Assembly: GCF_000423725.1 (NCBI RefSeq)
Contig: NZ_AUIN01000012.1
Coordinates: 62,001-126,000, forward strand
Source of the DNA: Streptococcus devriesei DSM 19639
GTDB lineage: Bacteria; Bacillota; Bacilli; Lactobacillales; Streptococcaceae
Direction of reading: 5' to 3'
DNA: 64,000 nt
Shown: positions 31,368 through 40,578 of the stretch, piece by piece
How the letters are laid out: each line of letters starts with the position of its first letter
Numbering within the stretch: the stretch's first letter is position 1
Translations under genes and position numbers: made by a program
The notes under the pieces: generated by a model
The model's database searches: none
Seen by the model: only the letters and a program-made list of their open reading frames with translations
Told to the model about the DNA's origin: nothing

Positions 31368-32033
31368 CTACCCCCAAATTCGTTTAATTTCATCCTTGAA
31401 AGCACGTGCAGCGGCTGCCGGATCCGGTGCTTCGGTGATACCGCGGCCGGCGATAAAGGTAAAGACATCCACTCCTTCAAAGAGTTTTAAGGTATCGACG
31501 CTGAGGCCGCCTGTAACAGATACACGAAAGCCCATGTCGATCAGTTTTTTAACCTTATTAAGGTCTTTTTCTCCCCACGTTTCACCGGCAAGAAGGGCGT
31601 CGCGCGATTGGTGGTAAATGGCTTGCGAAATTCCAGCATCCAGCCATTGCTGCGCTTGCTCATAAGTCCAATCGCCATAAAGTTCAATCTGAATTTCACC
31701 GCGGTCTCCGCGGACTTCTTCGATAGCTTTGCGGGCTGCTTCCATGGTTGGAATGGTGGCACAGCAGATACAGGTCATCCAGTCAGCCCCGCGAACAGCA
31801 TTGTTTTTTGCCACCGTTCCGCCGGCATCGGCGCATTTGGTATCAGCAACAATGATTTTGTCAGGAAAAAGGCTGCGAAGTACTTCTACCAGTTCGCTGC
31901 CGACTTGGAGCAGACAGACAGTCCCTGCTTCAATAACATCCACTTCCTGTCCCACCGAAACAGCTGCTGTAACAGCACCCTGCAGATCAGAATGGTCAAG
32001 AGCAACTTGTAAATTTGGTAATTGTTTGGTCAT
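31368..32033 (-). CDS. ulaD: 3-keto-L-gulonate-6-phosphate decarboxylase
   Basis: A 221-residue member of the OMP-decarboxylase suprafamily that converts 3-keto-L-gulonate 6-phosphate to L-xylulose 5-phosphate and CO2. Signature parts are LQVALDHSDLQGA near 8, VIEAGTVCLLQVG near 33, the metal/active motif DTKCADAGGTVAKN near 64 and GRGITEAPDPAAAA near 196. It lies between ulaC and ulaE in the operon. Confidence 0.93.
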   Translation of the reverse strand: MTKQLPNLQVALDHSDLQGAVTAAVSVGQEVDVIEAGTVCLLQVGSELVEVLRSLFPDKIIVADTKCADAGGTVAKNNAVRGADWMTCICCATIPTMEAARKAIEEVRGDRGEIQIELYGDWTYEQAQQWLDAGISQAIYHQSRDALLAGETWGEKDLNKVKKLIDMGFRVSVTGGLSVDTLKLFEGVDVFTFIAGRGITEAPDPAAAARAFKDEIKRIWG

Positions 32034-32071
32034 ATTTATCTTCCTTTCATTAAAGATACAAAGAGGCTGTT

Positions 32072-32557
32072 TTAAGAATCTAAATCCAAGCCTTCAAGAT
32101 AAGGACTGCTTTTGGATTCATTAACCATAGCCAGCACGTCTTCCGGTGTTTTACAGTCCAGCAGGCGCTGGATTGAATTTTCCAGTTCAAAGAGGGCAAT
32201 AATCTGCGGAATGGCTACAGACGTATGAATAGCGGGACTAGTAGCAGCTAGGCACAGCAGCACCGACACTTCTTTCCCATCTGAAAATGTCACTGGTTCT
32301 GTCAAAGTAATGAGTGAAAAAGCGTCACGATTGACTCCTTCACCAGCCATTGCATGGGGCATAGCCATCCCTGGCATGAGGACATAGTAAGGACCATGCT
32401 CCTCTGTAGAAGCAATAATATTGTCATAATATTTTTCTGTGACTGCACCGCTGTCGATCAAGGGCTGAACAGATAATTTTACAGCTTCTTCCCACGTTTT
32501 CGCTGACAGCCCCAGTCGAATGGAGTTATTTTCTTTAAATGATTTTGTTAAGTTCAT
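32072..32557 (-). CDS. ulaC: PTS L-ascorbate EIIA component
   Basis: A 161-residue EIIA of the mannitol/fructose type. The phospho-histidine lies in MPGMAMPHAMAG near residue 62. I use the ATG at 32557 (MNLTKSFKEN) with AGAGAGG upstream; the longer frame crosses the intergenic hairpin. It passes phosphate to UlaB for ascorbate uptake by UlaA. Spacing to ulaB includes a short hairpin that may adjust expression. Confidence 0.9.
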   Translation of the reverse strand: MNLTKSFKENNSIRLGLSAKTWEEAVKLSVQPLIDSGAVTEKYYDNIIASTEEHGPYYVLMPGMAMPHAMAGEGVNRDAFSLITLTEPVTFSDGKEVSVLLCLAATSPAIHTSVAIPQIIALFELENSIQRLLDCKTPEDVLAMVNESKSSPYLEGLDLDS

Positions 32558-32603
32558 CAAAAAACCTCTCTTACCAAAATTCTTTATCTTTTTTAAAGTG
32601 GAA

Positions 32604-32628
32604 GGTGTTTCCAAATTTTGAAAACACC
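32604..32628 (-). terminator. Intercistronic hairpin between ulaB and ulaC
   Basis: The stem GGTGTTTTC/GGAAACACC has no good T run. It is probably a processing or attenuation element inside the ula transcript rather than a full terminator. Confidence 0.4.
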
Positions 32629-32644
32629 CTCTTACCTTAGATCA

Positions 32645-32923
32645 TTACAAAATTGCTTGTAATTTTGTTTTAATTTCATTATCGTCCATTAAATTGTCAA
32701 GACCTACCAGATGACCGTTTGTCCGTCCGTCCAATTCATGAATCAAGTGGTTTGAAGCCACAACAATATCATAATTTGCAGCTAACCCTTTAGCTTCGCC
32801 GACTGAGCAGGAAGCTGACTCGATATCCGTCACGCCTAACTGCCGAAGAGCATTTTCAACTTTCATCTTGATAACCATAGATGATCCCATGCCATTGCCG
32901 CATGCTGTAAGAACTTTAACCAT
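32645..32923 (-). CDS. ulaB: PTS L-ascorbate EIIB component
   Basis: A 92-residue EIIB of the ascorbate/galactitol type. The phosphorylated cysteine is in VLTACGNGMGSSMVIKMKV at residues 4-22. It takes phosphate from UlaC and passes it to ascorbate during transport by UlaA. It lies 65 bases after ulaA. Confidence 0.93.
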   Translation of the reverse strand: MVKVLTACGNGMGSSMVIKMKVENALRQLGVTDIESASCSVGEAKGLAANYDIVVASNHLIHELDGRTNGHLVGLDNLMDDNEIKTKLQAIL

Positions 32924-32988
32924 GATAATTCCTCCTCTAAAATTTTTGCTTATGATAATATTAATTCTGTTTAAATGTGATTAAGATG

Positions 32989-34446
32989 CTATTGTCCTTG
33001 GACATCTCCGCGATAGTAAGCCTCCTTGTCTTTTGCTCTGGCAAACTGAATTTGCGGAATAGCCAGCAAGAAGAGAGCCACAAGCGCGTAACCAATAGAA
33101 CCGGCATACTTGAAGAGATAGGCAAATGGTACCCATGGAATTTCAAAGTCAATATTACCATGGTAACCGCCAAAGTTAGCAAGACCAAGAAGAGCAACTG
33201 CTACTGCACCCAGAACAACTTGGAGCACACCTGATATGAAGGATAGAATCACAGCTGCTTTCCAGCCGCCGCGCTTATCCGCATAAACCGCAATAGCCGC
33301 ATTATCAAAGAAGACCGGAACGAATCCTGTAATAATCAAGACTGGATTTTTAAAGACAATGAGCAGAACAATGGTAATCAGCTGTCCGATGAGACCAGTT
33401 GCAAAACCAAAGAGCACTGCACTTGGCGAACCAAAGCCATAGGATGCTGCCACATCAACCGCCGGAAATGAACCGGGCAGAAGTTTGTTAGAAATCCCTT
33501 GGAAGGCATTGGTCAGCTCACCAACGAACATACGTACACCCTGCATCAAAATGAAGAGATAAACGGAGAAGGTGAAGGCTGTTTGGATAACATACATAAA
33601 GTAAGACTGTTTCGTCGGATCAAACAGGGTTCCTGTTGTGATGACCTTAGGATTGGCCATAATTTCCGGACCTAAGACCGCCAGAATAGCACCGAAGAAA
33701 ACCAGCATCAAGGTTGCTGAGGCAACGACTGTATCGTGGAAAATGTTGAGAAAAGCCGGGAGTTTGAGGTTATCCAGATTTTCTTCTTTTTTACCGAGTT
33801 TTGGCGCAAATTTATCAGCGAACCAAATAGCAAATTGCTGTTGGTGCCCGATAGCAAAACCGCCTCCGCCGGTCAGACGCTGAGTTGGTTCAACTGTCAT
33901 ATTAGAGCTGACCGCCCAGTAGAGACCGCAGATAATACCCACCGCTAAGGTTCCCCAAAATTGATTGCGGAAAGCCGGAATCAATAGAATAACCATCAAG
34001 GTAACGGTTGCAGCCTGCTGCACCATGATGTGTCCTGTGATGAACAGAGTGCGAATCTTTGTTACTTTACGAAGAGCAACAAGAAGAATGTTAAAGAAAA
34101 AGCCAATCAAGAGGGCTGATGTTGCCGTACCGACAAATTGAGGAAATTCCTGAGCAATTTTTTCATTGGCTGCTGTCAGCCCAAAGTAAGGGTCAATAAC
34201 CGCCGCACCGATATTAAACTTGTAATTAAGAGCTGCCAAAATAGGGCGGAAAGTGGTTACCAGACCAGCAGCGGCCACATCCAGAATCATATAACCAACT
34301 GTCGCTTTGACAAATCCTGCAAAAACATCATGTAAAGGCTTCTTCAAAAGCAGGTAGCCGATAAGCACCAGCAAACCAACGAAGAAGGCCGGTTTTTGCA
34401 AAATATTTTGCGAGAACCAGTTAAGGACATCTAAAAGAATGTTCAT
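32989..34446 (-). CDS. ulaA: PTS L-ascorbate EIIC permease
   Basis: A 485-residue membrane permease (SgaT/UlaA family) that brings in L-ascorbate with phosphorylation. The protein starts LLDVLNWFSQNILQKPAFFVG, contains PTQRLTGGGGFAIGHQQQFAIW near 181 and about eleven hydrophobic stretches, and ends in a short polar tail. It is the first gene of ulaABCDEF. A perfect cre site lies upstream at 34502, so catabolite repression by CcpA is likely. Confidence 0.94.
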   Translation of the reverse strand: MNILLDVLNWFSQNILQKPAFFVGLLVLIGYLLLKKPLHDVFAGFVKATVGYMILDVAAAGLVTTFRPILAALNYKFNIGAAVIDPYFGLTAANEKIAQEFPQFVGTATSALLIGFFFNILLVALRKVTKIRTLFITGHIMVQQAATVTLMVILLIPAFRNQFWGTLAVGIICGLYWAVSSNMTVEPTQRLTGGGGFAIGHQQQFAIWFADKFAPKLGKKEENLDNLKLPAFLNIFHDTVVASATLMLVFFGAILAVLGPEIMANPKVITTGTLFDPTKQSYFMYVIQTAFTFSVYLFILMQGVRMFVGELTNAFQGISNKLLPGSFPAVDVAASYGFGSPSAVLFGFATGLIGQLITIVLLIVFKNPVLIITGFVPVFFDNAAIAVYADKRGGWKAAVILSFISGVLQVVLGAVAVALLGLANFGGYHGNIDFEIPWVPFAYLFKYAGSIGYALVALFLLAIPQIQFARAKDKEAYYRGDVQGQ

Positions 34447-34501
34447 TGTTTTTCCTCTTTTCTAAAAAGTTTGTTACGTTTTATAGCTTTATTATAATTG
34501 C

Positions 34502-34515
34502 TGAAAACGCTAACA
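34502..34515. promoter_or_regulatory. cre site (CcpA) ahead of ulaA
   Basis: TGAAAACGCTAACA matches the consensus TGNAANCGNTNNCA at every fixed position. It lies about 56 bases upstream of the ulaA start codon. Confidence 0.75.
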
Positions 34516-34648
34516 ACAAGACCAATAATCACACATGCGAGTGTTCAAAATTGGGCTGAAAGATTTTATGACGTCATCAAAAGGAGTCTTCTGGAACCTA
34601 GGCAGTTATATGCTGCTTTGAAAAATAAATATTTTAGCAATAAAAAAA

Positions 34649-34686
34649 GAGCCTGATAGCGGATATAAAAATCCTCTATCAAGCTC
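34649..34686 (-). terminator. Second intrinsic terminator after xpkA
   Basis: Minus-strand stem GAGCTTGATAG-GGAT...ATCC-CTATCAGGCTC followed by TTTTTTT. Confidence 0.8.
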
Positions 34687-34749
34687 TGAAAAAACCTATC
34701 TCTTTCTATAAAAAGATATGTTCTGCCTACTCTTCGTCTAAAAGCATTC

Positions 34750-34785
34750 AAAAAACTCCGCTTTTTAAAGAAAGCGGAGTTTTTC
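34750..34785. terminator. Bidirectional intrinsic terminator after xpkA
   Basis: The stem ACTCCGCTTT/AAAGCGGAGT is flanked by A6 and T5. Together with the hairpin at 34649 it isolates xpkA from the ula operon. Confidence 0.85.
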
Positions 34786-34821
34786 AGCAAATCGTATCAG
34801 CGTCTTAGTAAGCGGCAGTCA

Positions 34822-37185
34822 TCAGTCCAACTTTTCCCACTGCCACTGATTCACTTCCGGAATGTCATCACCATGCTCCCGGATATACTGTCTGTGATAA
34901 GAAACTTTCTCATCCATCGTTTGGGCGAAGGCAGCAGCCCCATCTCCCAAGCAAGCTACAGCAGCATCCTGAGCTAAGTGGAAGCGGTCTAATTCAGATA
35001 AGACCCGCATATCAAACGGCGTGGTGATATCTCCATTTTCACGGTAACCGTGGACATGAAGATTATGGTTGTGGCGGGTGAAGAAGATATCTCTAATCAT
35101 TCCTTCATAAGCATGGAAGGCAAAGATAACAGGCTTATCTGCTGTAAAGACGGCATCGAATTCTTCATCGCTCAAGCCTCTTGCATCTACGCTAGGATGA
35201 CGCAGCTTCAGGATATCAACAACATTGACAAAACGAATTTTCAGATCTGGAAATGCTTTGTGCAAAATGCTGATAGCTGCCAAGGCTTCTAAGTTTGGCT
35301 CCGTTCCTGCAGCCGCAAAGACCACATCCGGTTCCTGACCCTTATCGGTAGAAGCCCAGTCAATCACCTTGTAGCCTTTTTCAACCAGCTCTTGTGCCTC
35401 TTGGACAGAATAGAACTGCGGACGAGGGTGCTTAGAAGTTACAATCAAGTTGATCTTATCTTCGGTTTTTAAAGCCTTATCCATCACGGCCAGTAAAGAG
35501 TTGGTATCTGCCGGCAGATATTCACGGATAAATTCAGGCGTTTTTTCTGATAAATGAGTCAGAATGCCCGGATCTTGGTGGGTATAGCCATTATGATCTT
35601 GCTGGAAGACAGTTGAGGTTGAAATTAAATTCAAGGATGGATAATTTTTACGCCAGGTCGTATGCGTTTTGGATTTACGCAGCCATTTGAAATGCTGAGT
35701 AATCATCGTGTCTACCACACGCAGGAAGGATTCGTATGATGCAAAGAAACCATGGCGTCCTGTTAAAACATAGCCTTCCAAGAATCCTTCTGCCTGATGT
35801 TCTGACAGCTGTGAATCAATCACACGGCCAGCTGGGCTGAGCCATTCATCATAGCTGTCATCCCGGCGAGCCAGCCATTGCCGGTTGGTCTTTTTGAAGA
35901 CTTCATTCAGGCGATTGGATTTTGATTCGTCAGGACCGAAAATACGGAAATTATCAGGATTTGCTTCAACCAAATCAGCTGCATACTTCCCAAATTCAAT
36001 CATGTCCTGAGCAACTACAGCACCCGGTTTTGCGGTGTCAATGGCAAATTTTTTCCAGTCAGCCGTATTCATTGGCTTAAGGACACCTGCATTGGTGATT
36101 GGGTTGGTTGACATCCGCCGGTCACCTTTTGGTGAAATAGCGGCAATCTCAGGAACCAACCGTCCCGCTTCATCAAACAGCTCTTCAGGCCGGTAAGATT
36201 TCAGCCACTTCAAAAGAGCATCAACATGTTCCATATGGTGAGCGTCAACCGGAATAGGAACTTGGTGCGCACGGAAGCCCCCTTCGATAGGTGTTCCTTC
36301 CCATTCTTTAGGACCTGTCCAACCCTTAGGAATACGAGCAACAAGCACTGGCCATGCCGGCATAGCTGCCTCTTCCGCCGGATTTTTGCGGGCTTGAGTT
36401 TGAATAGCTTTAATCTTTTCAATAGCTTCATCAAGTTTTGCTGCCATAACCTGATGAGATTTTAGAGTAGGTTCCTTAACTTCAACAAAAATCGGATCCC
36501 AGCCCAAGCCTTGGAAGAATTGCTGCAGTTCTTCATCTGTACGGCGGGAAAGAATGGTTGGGTTGTGGATTTTTCCGCCATTGAGATAGAGGATCGGCAG
36601 AACAGCACCGTCATTAACAGGATTGATAAAGGTATTTGACAGCCAGCCGGCCATTAAAGGACCTGTTTCGGCTTCGCCGTCTCCGATAACCGTCGCAGCG
36701 ATGACATCCGGATTATCCAGTACCGCACCGGTCGCATGTGACATGGCGTAACCCAATTCACCGCCTTCATGGATAGAGCCCGGTGTTTCAGGAGCCGCGT
36801 GCGAAGCAATGCCGCCTGGGAAGGAGAAGATTTTACAGAGCTTGGTAAAGCCTTCCTCTGTTTGAGTAATCTCAGGGTTTAATTCAGTGTAACTGCCGTC
36901 CAAATAGGAATTAGACACCATCACCTGTCCGCCGTGTCCAGGCCCTTCAATATAAAACATGTCTAAATCATACTTATTAATTGCCCGATTTAAATGAGCA
37001 TAGATAAAGTTTTGCCCCGGAACAGTGCCCCAGTGTCCGATAGGATGGACTTTGAGGTCATTTTGAACAAGTTCTCTTTTTAAAAGAGAATTATCCTTCA
37101 AATACATCTGAGCTGCTGATAGGTAATTGGCTGCACGCCACCACGCATCTACTTTTTTCAAATAGTCATCTGATTCAAAATTCAT
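34822..37185 (-). CDS. xpkA: Xylulose-5-phosphate/fructose-6-phosphate phosphoketolase
   Basis: A 787-residue thiamine-diphosphate enzyme that splits xylulose 5-phosphate (or fructose 6-phosphate) with phosphate into acetyl phosphate and an aldose phosphate. Signatures: [14 protein letters not shown] near 47, [20 protein letters not shown] near 80, the ThDP site [18 protein letters not shown] near 167, and [17 protein letters not shown] near 546. It lies between the pentitol-type PTS operon and the ascorbate operon, both of which would yield xylulose 5-phosphate. It is flanked by terminators and so has its own promoter. Confidence 0.95.
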   Translation of the reverse strand: MNFESDDYLKKVDAWWRAANYLSAAQMYLKDNSLLKRELVQNDLKVHPIGHWGTVPGQNFIYAHLNRAINKYDLDMFYIEGPGHGGQVMVSNSYLDGSYTELNPEITQTEEGFTKLCKIFSFPGGIASHAAPETPGSIHEGGELGYAMSHATGAVLDNPDVIAATVIGDGEAETGPLMAGWLSNTFINPVNDGAVLPILYLNGGKIHNPTILSRRTDEELQQFFQGLGWDPIFVEVKEPTLKSHQVMAAKLDEAIEKIKAIQTQARKNPAEEAAMPAWPVLVARIPKGWTGPKEWEGTPIEGGFRAHQVPIPVDAHHMEHVDALLKWLKSYRPEELFDEAGRLVPEIAAISPKGDRRMSTNPITNAGVLKPMNTADWKKFAIDTAKPGAVVAQDMIEFGKYAADLVEANPDNFRIFGPDESKSNRLNEVFKKTNRQWLARRDDSYDEWLSPAGRVIDSQLSEHQAEGFLEGYVLTGRHGFFASYESFLRVVDTMITQHFKWLRKSKTHTTWRKNYPSLNLISTSTVFQQDHNGYTHQDPGILTHLSEKTPEFIREYLPADTNSLLAVMDKALKTEDKINLIVTSKHPRPQFYSVQEAQELVEKGYKVIDWASTDKGQEPDVVFAAAGTEPNLEALAAISILHKAFPDLKIRFVNVVDILKLRHPSVDARGLSDEEFDAVFTADKPVIFAFHAYEGMIRDIFFTRHNHNLHVHGYRENGDITTPFDMRVLSELDRFHLAQDAAVACLGDGAAAFAQTMDEKVSYHRQYIREHGDDIPEVNQWQWEKLD

Positions 37186-37230
37186 ATTTCTTATTCTCTC
37201 CTTGTGATTTTATGAACATATACATTTGCA

Positions 37231-37347
37231 GAAAAAGAGTCTGGGAGTCAGTCATTTAAGAGGAAGAAGGTGTCTCATCTTCACAATCTAAGGATAGCTC
37301 AAAGATGAGATCAGCCAACTGTAACTCTATTTCCAGACTCTTTTTTT
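37231..37347. terminator. Large terminator between xpkA and the galactitol-type operon
   Basis: Long-range stem GAAAAAGAGTCTGG (37231-37244) with CCAGACTCTTTTTTT (37333-37347), plus an inner hairpin. T/A runs on both sides allow termination in both directions. Confidence 0.75.
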
Positions 37348-37350
37348 ACC

Positions 37351-38418
37351 TTAGTCTAATTCTCCGGGATTAGAAGCAATGAGAACTTTCAGCTCTTTAC
37401 CGGCCATCATTGCTTCAAAGGCATCACGCCAATGTTCCAAGTCAAAAACAGCAGTCACCATTTTGTCTTCATTGATAGCGCCCTTGCTTTCCAAATGAAT
37501 AGCAATTGGCCAGTCGTATGGATTTTGTGAACGTGAGCCTTGGTAAGTGATTTCATGCTGAATGATCGTTCTTTCATCAAGTTCATTCATATCTTTTGCA
37601 AAAAGTCCTACTTGCTGCAGCACACCGCCCTTACGAATCAGAGGAAGGGCAGCATTGACAGCAGGAATAGCACCTGAGCAGTCATAGACTTTATCTACTC
37701 CCACGCCATTGGTGACATCTGCTACAATCTTAGCTAAGTCTTCTTCTTGTGTGTTGACAACAATATCTGCGCCTAACTCTTTAGCAATTTTCAGCCGGTC
37801 TGCATCCTTAGTAACCCCCGAAACAATGGTAAAGGCTCCGATTTCCTTGGCAATCTGCAGGGACAGTAAACCCATAGGTCCGGGACCGATAATCAAAACG
37901 GTATCATGAAAATCAAGCGGTGTCAGCTGATACATGGCGTGTACACAAGAAGCCAGAGGTTCTGACATAGCTGCCAATTTATAACTGACATTATCCGGAA
38001 GAATATGCACGCTTTCTTCGCGTGTCAGAACATAATTAGCCATGCTGCCGAAAGCTTTGGTTCCAATTCCGGAGCGTTTTTCACATAGGTTGTATTGTTT
38101 TTCTTTGCAGTAAACACACTCGCCGCAGGTATCAAAAGTTGTTTCACTGGTAACGCGGTCACCCACTTTGACCTTGGTAACGTCTTCGCCGACAGCCACA
38201 ACCTGTCCGGAAAATTCATGTCCCAGCACTAGGGGAGTGACAGCGTTTTTATATTCGCCTTTGTAGGTATGAATATCGGTCCCGCAAATACCTGTGTAGG
38301 CTACTTTCATCAATACACGGTCCCCTTTGACCTCTGGAACATCGATTTCTTCCAGAGACATGTTATCAAAACCGGGGGCTGATTTTACTACAGCTTGCAT
38401 TTTCTTAGGAATATTCAT
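37351..38418 (-). CDS. Zinc-dependent polyol(-phosphate) dehydrogenase
   Basis: A 355-residue medium-chain, zinc-dependent dehydrogenase of the sorbitol/galactitol-phosphate group. Catalytic zinc ligands lie in GICGTDIHTYKGEY near 43 and GHEFSGQVVAVGEDV near 66. Structural zinc cysteines are in TCGECVYCKEKQYNLC near 97, and a Rossmann motif is in LIIGPGPMGLLSLQIAK near 175. It is the last gene of a galactitol-type PTS operon, so the substrate is probably a polyol phosphate such as arabitol or galactitol phosphate. The phosphoketolase next door favours a pentitol phosphate giving xylulose 5-phosphate. The ATG has GGAGG upstream. Confidence 0.82.
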   Translation of the reverse strand: MNIPKKMQAVVKSAPGFDNMSLEEIDVPEVKGDRVLMKVAYTGICGTDIHTYKGEYKNAVTPLVLGHEFSGQVVAVGEDVTKVKVGDRVTSETTFDTCGECVYCKEKQYNLCEKRSGIGTKAFGSMANYVLTREESVHILPDNVSYKLAAMSEPLASCVHAMYQLTPLDFHDTVLIIGPGPMGLLSLQIAKEIGAFTIVSGVTKDADRLKIAKELGADIVVNTQEEDLAKIVADVTNGVGVDKVYDCSGAIPAVNAALPLIRKGGVLQQVGLFAKDMNELDERTIIQHEITYQGSRSQNPYDWPIAIHLESKGAINEDKMVTAVFDLEHWRDAFEAMMAGKELKVLIASNPGELD

Positions 38419-38450
38419 TTAAATGACCTCCATACTATTAATGATCTACA

Positions 38451-39719
38451 TTAGAATACTGATTTAACTAATTCTGAGAGTTTTAAGAAAATCCAGTTAA
38501 GGAGATTTCCCCCTGTGTCAAAATTAGAAATTTGTGATGCTCCTTTAGGGAATTTGACAACCCCTTCTGCCATCTTAGTCATTACAGGGGCAAAGTCAGT
38601 TGCCATCCACAGAGCAAAGGTAATAACAACCGTCAAAGCAATAACAGAGTGCAGGATATTTCCTTTTCGAGTTGGTACAACCAAGGCAGCGAAGAAAGGA
38701 ATCGTTGCTAAGTCGGCAAAAGGCAGTACGCGGTTGCCTGGCAGCAAAACAGCAATAAGCAGGGTAATTGGAACCATCAACAGACCTGTTGACAGTGCTG
38801 CTGGAGAACCTGTTGCAAGGGCTGCATCCATTCCCAAGAAGATTTCGCGATCAGCGTAGCGTTTTTGCAGCATTGACTGAGCAGCTTCCTGAATTGGGAT
38901 AAGTCCTTCCATGAGGATCTTAACCATCCGCGGCAGAATAAACATAACGGCACCCATGGCCATAGCTGTTTGAAGAATTTTCGTGATATCATAGCCACCC
39001 AAGATAGCAAGCGCTCCGCCGATAATAATCCCCATGATCATTGGTTCACCAAAGATACCGAAGCGTTTTTGAATGGTTTCAGGCTCAACATCGAGTTTGC
39101 CGATACCGGGAATTTTGCTGACAGCCCAGGCAATTGGAATACCTAGAATCGCATAGCCTTGAGCAGAACCTGTTGATATCGAAACCCCTTCAAGTCCATA
39201 GTATTCTTGAACATAAGGAGCTGTTTTATCGGCAATGATTTGAACAATAATCGTGTAGCCAATCCCGCAGACAATGCCCCAGAAGAAGCTTTTAGTGACA
39301 ATGTAGCCAGTTGCTGCGGCAGCACTCATGTGCCAATAATTCCAAATATCAATATTGAGTGTCTTTGTCCAATTGAAGGCCAGCATGATTAAGTTAACAA
39401 TCAAGATAACCGGTATCATCACCGCTGCAATCGGCTGAGCCCATGTTGCCGCCGAAACTGCCGGCCAGCCGGCATCCACAACGGTAAGCTCCAAACCAAA
39501 CCTTTCAACCATGGCCTGCGCTGCAGGACCAACATTGTCGGATAAGAGTCCTAATACCAGGCTAATCCCTAACATACCAATCCCTACAGTTAGCCCTGAA
39601 GTGATCGCATTTCGTACCGGAACTCGAAAAATGACTGCCAAAGTAAAAATGATTATCGGAAGCACAACGCTTGATCCCATATTCAAAATCCCTTGAACAA
39701 CAGTTGTTAATGTATCCAT
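38451..39719 (-). CDS. gatC: PTS galactitol-family EIIC component
   Basis: A 422-residue polytopic permease of the galactitol (Gat) EIIC family. It starts TLTTVVQGILNMGSSVVLPI and contains FRVPVRNAITSGLTVGIGM near 31, a PIQEAAQSMLQKRYADREIFLGMD stretch near 270 and a conserved G(N)RVLPFADLA near 334. Gat-type permeases carry galactitol, arabitol and other polyols. The gene has AAAGGAG before its ATG, follows EIIB by 37 bases and precedes the dehydrogenase. The symbol reflects the family, not proven substrate. Confidence 0.85.
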   Translation of the reverse strand: MDTLTTVVQGILNMGSSVVLPIIIFTLAVIFRVPVRNAITSGLTVGIGMLGISLVLGLLSDNVGPAAQAMVERFGLELTVVDAGWPAVSAATWAQPIAAVMIPVILIVNLIMLAFNWTKTLNIDIWNYWHMSAAAATGYIVTKSFFWGIVCGIGYTIIVQIIADKTAPYVQEYYGLEGVSISTGSAQGYAILGIPIAWAVSKIPGIGKLDVEPETIQKRFGIFGEPMIMGIIIGGALAILGGYDITKILQTAMAMGAVMFILPRMVKILMEGLIPIQEAAQSMLQKRYADREIFLGMDAALATGSPAALSTGLLMVPITLLIAVLLPGNRVLPFADLATIPFFAALVVPTRKGNILHSVIALTVVITFALWMATDFAPVMTKMAEGVVKFPKGASQISNFDTGGNLLNWIFLKLSELVKSVF

Positions 39720-39756
39720 AACCGTCTCCTTTTAAATGATAATTAGGTACTTCAAA

Positions 39757-40056
39757 TTATTTATTAGCCTGTATCTTAGCCACTTCTTCCAAAATCTGAG
39801 CCTCAACCTTGTCCTGTCCGATTCCTGTTAAGAAAGCCATGGCTTTAATTGCAGGGATCCTATACTCTGTCGGCAGCATGGTTGTCGTAATCAATAAATC
39901 GTTTGAATCTTGCTTAGACGCAGCTTCGGCGATTTTAATCTGTGTGATTTGCGCATCGATATTGTTGTGTGCAAACAAATCTTCAATTTTTTTCATAACA
40001 ACGGTAGAAGTTGCTATGCCTGCTCCGCAGGCTACCAATACTTTAACTTGTGACAT
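39757..40056 (-). CDS. gatB: PTS galactitol-family EIIB component
   Basis: A 99-residue EIIB of the galactitol type. The active cysteine is in VLVACGAGIATSTVVMKKI at residues 6-24. It receives phosphate from the EIIA at 40070 and phosphorylates the polyol moved by the EIIC at 38451. It lies 13 bases after EIIA. Confidence 0.9.
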   Translation of the reverse strand: MSQVKVLVACGAGIATSTVVMKKIEDLFAHNNIDAQITQIKIAEAASKQDSNDLLITTTMLPTEYRIPAIKAMAFLTGIGQDKVEAQILEEVAKIQANK

Positions 40057-40069
40057 AATGACGTCTCCT

Positions 40070-40543
40070 TTAAATGTTATTTGTTTTTACAATAGTTATA
40101 ATGTCATCTGCAGACTGCGCATTTCTCATTTGCGTCAATAATTCTGCATTCTGCAATAAGCCCATCAATGACTGAAGCATTTCAAGCTGGGCATGGGGCT
40201 CTTTCAAGCCTAAAACGAAAGCGATCTCAGCTGCCACCGATTGATTAAAATCTTCCATACTGACAAAAGAAATCGGCTGAGTGGTGACAATCGCGACAAA
40301 CTCTTGTTTGATGCACTCAGCATCTGTATGAGGGATGGCAACACCCATTTTTTCAAGCTGCAGTCCTGTTGGAAAATTCTTTTCCCGTTCTATGATTTTG
40401 TCAAGAAAAGTGTCATGAACATAACCTAAATCAAAAGCTTTTTTATAGATTGTTTCAAACATATCACTGCTTGACTTAAAATTTTCATTAACAAAAATAA
40501 GTTCTGGTCTTATATAATCTTCAAGTTTCATTTTTTCAGCCAT
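40070..40543 (-). CDS. gatA: PTS galactitol-type EIIA component
   Basis: A 157-residue EIIA of the mannitol/fructose/galactitol type. The histidine lies in KMGVAIPHTDAECIKQ near residue 72. The phosphate relay partner EIIB is encoded just downstream. The gene follows the PRD regulator by 35 bases, and the order regulator-A-B-C-dehydrogenase is a typical Gat-type operon in Firmicutes. Confidence 0.88.
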   Translation of the reverse strand: MAEKMKLEDYIRPELIFVNENFKSSSDMFETIYKKAFDLGYVHDTFLDKIIEREKNFPTGLQLEKMGVAIPHTDAECIKQEFVAIVTTQPISFVSMEDFNQSVAAEIAFVLGLKEPHAQLEMLQSLMGLLQNAELLTQMRNAQSADDIITIVKTNNI

Positions 40544-40578
40544 TATGCTAACCTCCTCCGTTATTATTAGCTGTTTTT

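Noticed and set aside
34566..34790. A 74-residue minus-strand frame between xpkA and ulaA
   Set aside because: It spans two terminator hairpins and has no recognisable features.
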